A stretch of 64,000 nucleotides of DNA from Phytophthora hibernalis (Eukaryota > Oomycota > Peronosporomycetes > Peronosporales > Peronosporaceae): contig JAAKBF010000221.1 of the NCBI GenBank assembly GCA_012656075.1, forward strand, positions 1,054,001 to 1,118,000, in the 5' to 3' direction. A program made the position numbers and the translations under genes. Within the stretch, counting starts at the first letter, position 1. Every line of letters begins with the position of its first letter. The notes below the pieces were generated by a model. It was not told the origin of the DNA. It saw only the letters and a program-made list of their open reading frames with translations, and searched no databases. Shown in pieces: positions 61,560 to 64,000 of the stretch.

Positions 61560-63780
61560 CTTTTAAATTTAATACAACACCTCGAGTTCCTAACCTTTGA
61601 ACACGCTAGACGGGCTTAACATGCTGGTGTCGATCACTGGCTTTTGCAGCGGATTAAACCGAATTAATCTGATTGATCTGGTAAATAAATCTCGTTTCGC
61701 AGCGGACAAAAGCAACACTACCAGGAGGGTGTAGCCCCACTGACCGATTGTGGTCTCACCTATCCAGGATAGCTATAATAGTGAGCCGTTCGAGGGTGGC
61801 CAGTTGCTTCCGCCGGGCTTTGGCGCCTGTGGACTTGCGAGCCGCCGGCTTGTGGTGAACTTGATTAAAATTTACTAAATTTTGGCGGGGCCTTGGGCTG
61901 CGAAATCAGCGACTCACAGAAACACACATTTGTCCGACACCTGCATTTCGAGCCATCTGCGGTCTGTAGGTTGGGTGTCTGTCAGCTGTGTATGAATACA
62001 GAGTGAGGAGAGGGATGCATAACGTGTTGCTGTGGTCGCTCATTCTGCCTATTGTTATCTATACGTGTACCACGTTTTTAAGTAAGTTTTTTAGAACTGA
62101 TCCTGTTGTGAGATGCGAGCTGTGAGCTGGACGGCGAAAGTTTTGGGCAACTGGAACGGGGCGCTCGGTGCATTACACATAAATTGATCGATCGCGTGGA
62201 CGAACAGCTTCAACGAGGGACCCTATGCCAAGCGAGACCTGAGACGAGGAGGAACGAAGCAATCGCCCGACGACAGCAGCAATGTGGACCGCCGAAGCAA
62301 ATGCACGAGAAGTTCTTCTCTACAGACGACACCGAAGCGGGGCATCGCATTCCGGAGATGTCGTCACCGGCGTCAGCAGATTAATCACCTAAAAGAACGG
62401 GTCGCGACACGCAATTTCAGTACACGCAGCGGGAAATTGCCTTTACTGGCGGCCCGCCTCACCCCAACGGCAAAAACATGCCGCGAACTGTACCACGCGA
62501 TCGGGGATCAGCCAGCACTGCTTGCCCAGCAGCAGTGAACGGCGAGGGGTATCCCGATGGGGATCGCGGCGTCGGAGCACGTGCCTTCCTCCAGTCGGTG
62601 CTGCTGGATTGCACTGGCAAGGCTTCGTGCAAGCCGCAAGCCGGGTTTTTCTCTGAGAAGCGCGTTTGTGGCGCAATCGCTGTCTTTGCTTGCTGGCAAT
62701 GGAGCAAGTTCAAGCAGGACGTCGAGGTGTTGCAGTCAGCCCTCTGAAACTCACGTTCATATATGAGGAGGCTTTTGGAAGACTCTTGACGCATGAAAGC
62801 AGCGGCTCAGTGCTTTTAGTTGGTCAAAAGCCCGACATCGCGCAATGTCTGACTGGCGTGGCGAGAATGATTTACTTTTCGCCACAAGACTGAAGTCGGA
62901 CCAGCAGAGCCATCGACTCGAGGATCCCGCCCAGACACATTAGTCGCGCCTGGCTCATTTCTCCGGCTTTAGCAAATCGCGCTGACGACGATTAAGCAGC
63001 GAATTTCGCCGCAGACGTCCTGTCGCCGCAGACGTCCTGGCAGGACTCCTGCAGGGTCATATAAAGTCATGAAACCCCGATTTCCACGGTTGCTGTTAGA
63101 GTGCATGGCAAAGCGGTTGGTGGTGGCACCACCACTTAGTAAGAGCACGTATCCGCGGTTGCGGCTCACTGTGCGCAGGGTGATCCCTGCTGATGATAGC
63201 GATGGCACCAATCGATTGATCCTCAATCGACTTTGGTGGATCATCTCAGCCGAGTCGGAGGAAGCCGGCAAGGACTTGGCCCATCTAGCCAAACGAGGTG
63301 TTCGGTCTCCGATGTGATTGGTCTTCTGCACGCGTCGCACTGGCTGGGCTCTGCGCCGACAATATGTAGCTGAGCCGGAGCGCTGGGAGCCGACCGGGTC
63401 CAGCATTTTGGTGTTTGCACCCTGTGTGTTATCCGGTGATCCTGCGAGATCGCATTCATGTCAACTAGACCAAGCAATTAGTTTCGGTGGTCTTTGGGTT
63501 TATAATCAGTCTCCGATTCCGCACATTGATATCATGTTTGACGGAGACCGTCTTGAAAGCTGTTCGGTCAGGTGTAGCTTCAATATCCTGATGACGCATC
63601 CTCAACATATCAGAGGGGTCCGACGTTGCAAAGGTGGCCGTGCTCATGGCCGTCCGTTGGGCACCACGGCGTTAATTCTTACATGGCGCACCTCCGTACT
63701 GACCGGGACCTCAGCCTTTCAATGGCCCAGCGAGACCCACTCGCTCGGTTCACTGCAGTGGAGCAGCAGGCAGCTTTGGT
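61560..63780. other. unassigned 2.2-kb region
   Basis: Several short open frames on both strands but no motif, splice-supported chain or RNA. A short direct repeat GCCGCAGACGTCCTG occurs twice at about 63009-63037. It is possibly decayed repeat DNA. Confidence 0.4.
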
Positions 63781-63787
63781 TCTCGTC

Positions 63788-63802
63788 TCATTCTGCAATT
63801 CG
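63788..63802 (+). promoter_or_regulatory. oomycete initiator-like core promoter
   Basis: CTCATTCTGCAATTC lies 39-53 nt upstream of the ATG at 63841, a near-perfect match to the GCTCATTYYNCAWTTT core. Confidence 0.6.
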
Positions 63803-63840
63803 CAGGCTTCCGAGTACTCCACCACCTCGAACGCCAGCCA

Positions 63841-64000
63841 TGCTCACTCGCTCTGCACGGTCGGCAGCTGCAGTGGCAGTCGCCGCCACCGCCGTCTTGG
63901 CCCCCACTGAGGCTCTCGAGAACCTCAAAACCGACTGGGACGCCTACGTCAGCGAGTTGCCCATTCCGGAGGTCATCGACCTGACTGCCGGAGGGTCCAT
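63841..64000 (+). CDS. start of a probable secreted protein (cut by window end)
   Basis: The ATG at 63841 begins MLTRSARSAAAVAVAATAVL and continues PTEALENLKTDWDAYVSEL and IPEVIDLTAGGS. The Ala/Val-rich first 26 residues look like a signal peptide ending near TEA. Only 53 residues are visible; the family cannot be told. A well-placed initiator upstream supports it as a real gene start. Confidence 0.6.

Noticed and set aside
1..64000. RxLR or Crinkler effector genes, CRISPR arrays, tRNA and rRNA genes
   Set aside because: Looked for RxLR-EER and LFLAK-type words after signal peptides, regular spaced repeats and cloverleaf patterns; none were convincing. A systematic HMM or tRNAscan run was not possible.

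Overview
The window looks like nuclear DNA from an oomycete, most likely Phytophthora or a close relative in the Peronosporales. Reasons: short introns (45-143 nt) with GT..AG ends; oomycete-type core promoters (TCATTYYNCAWTTT initiator) just upstream of several start codons; a tandem family of secreted serine proteases; and gene-dense GC-rich blocks separated by a transposon-rich block. The species cannot be fixed from the sequence alone.

Gene block 1 (1-12.5 kb): the end of a gene entering from the left; a 9-exon coiled-coil gene; a convergent 3-exon small conserved gene; a PH-domain plus histidine-phosphatase gene; three tandem minus-strand secreted S1 (lysyl-endopeptidase-like) proteases, the first with a duplicated C-terminal extension; and a lysine-rich linker histone H1.

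Mobile block (13.2-47.3 kb): a Ty3/Gypsy chromovirus with both LTRs and a perfect 5-bp target duplication (CTCGC); a decayed MULE transposase; an unknown decayed gene with a low-complexity tract; two hAT fragments; a 5.5-kb tyrosine-recombinase (DIRS/Ngaro-type) retrotransposon; a pogo-like transposase; a BED-finger hAT transposase; and a ~10-kb AT-rich Maverick/Polinton-like element. That last element encodes a protein-primed family B DNA polymerase with an HNH-like insertion, a retroviral-type integrase with a C-terminal chromodomain, and a string of unrecognised genes. It has been invaded by a 780-bp TIR element with a GC-rich core, and it carries a 284-bp TTAA-flanked piggyBac-type MITE. 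A small hypothetical gene and another hAT relic follow.

Gene block 2 (47.7-60.4 kb): ribosomal protein S23, methylenetetrahydrofolate reductase, a CxxC zinc-binding protein with SH3-like repeats, a large secreted protein with an FkbM-like methyltransferase domain, zeta-class glutathione transferase, PP2C phosphatase, a coiled-coil protein and the cytosolic Fe-S assembly factor CIAO2B/MIP18. An internally deleted hAT relic, unassigned sequence and the start of a secreted-protein gene close the window.

The pattern most worth checking is that conserved genes (MTHFR, the PH-phosphatase, the coiled-coil gene at 58.3 kb) carry single- or two-base frameshifts while the surrounding protein sequence stays intact, and the zeta GST has a TGA in its active-site loop. 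These are either draft-assembly errors or recent gene decay.
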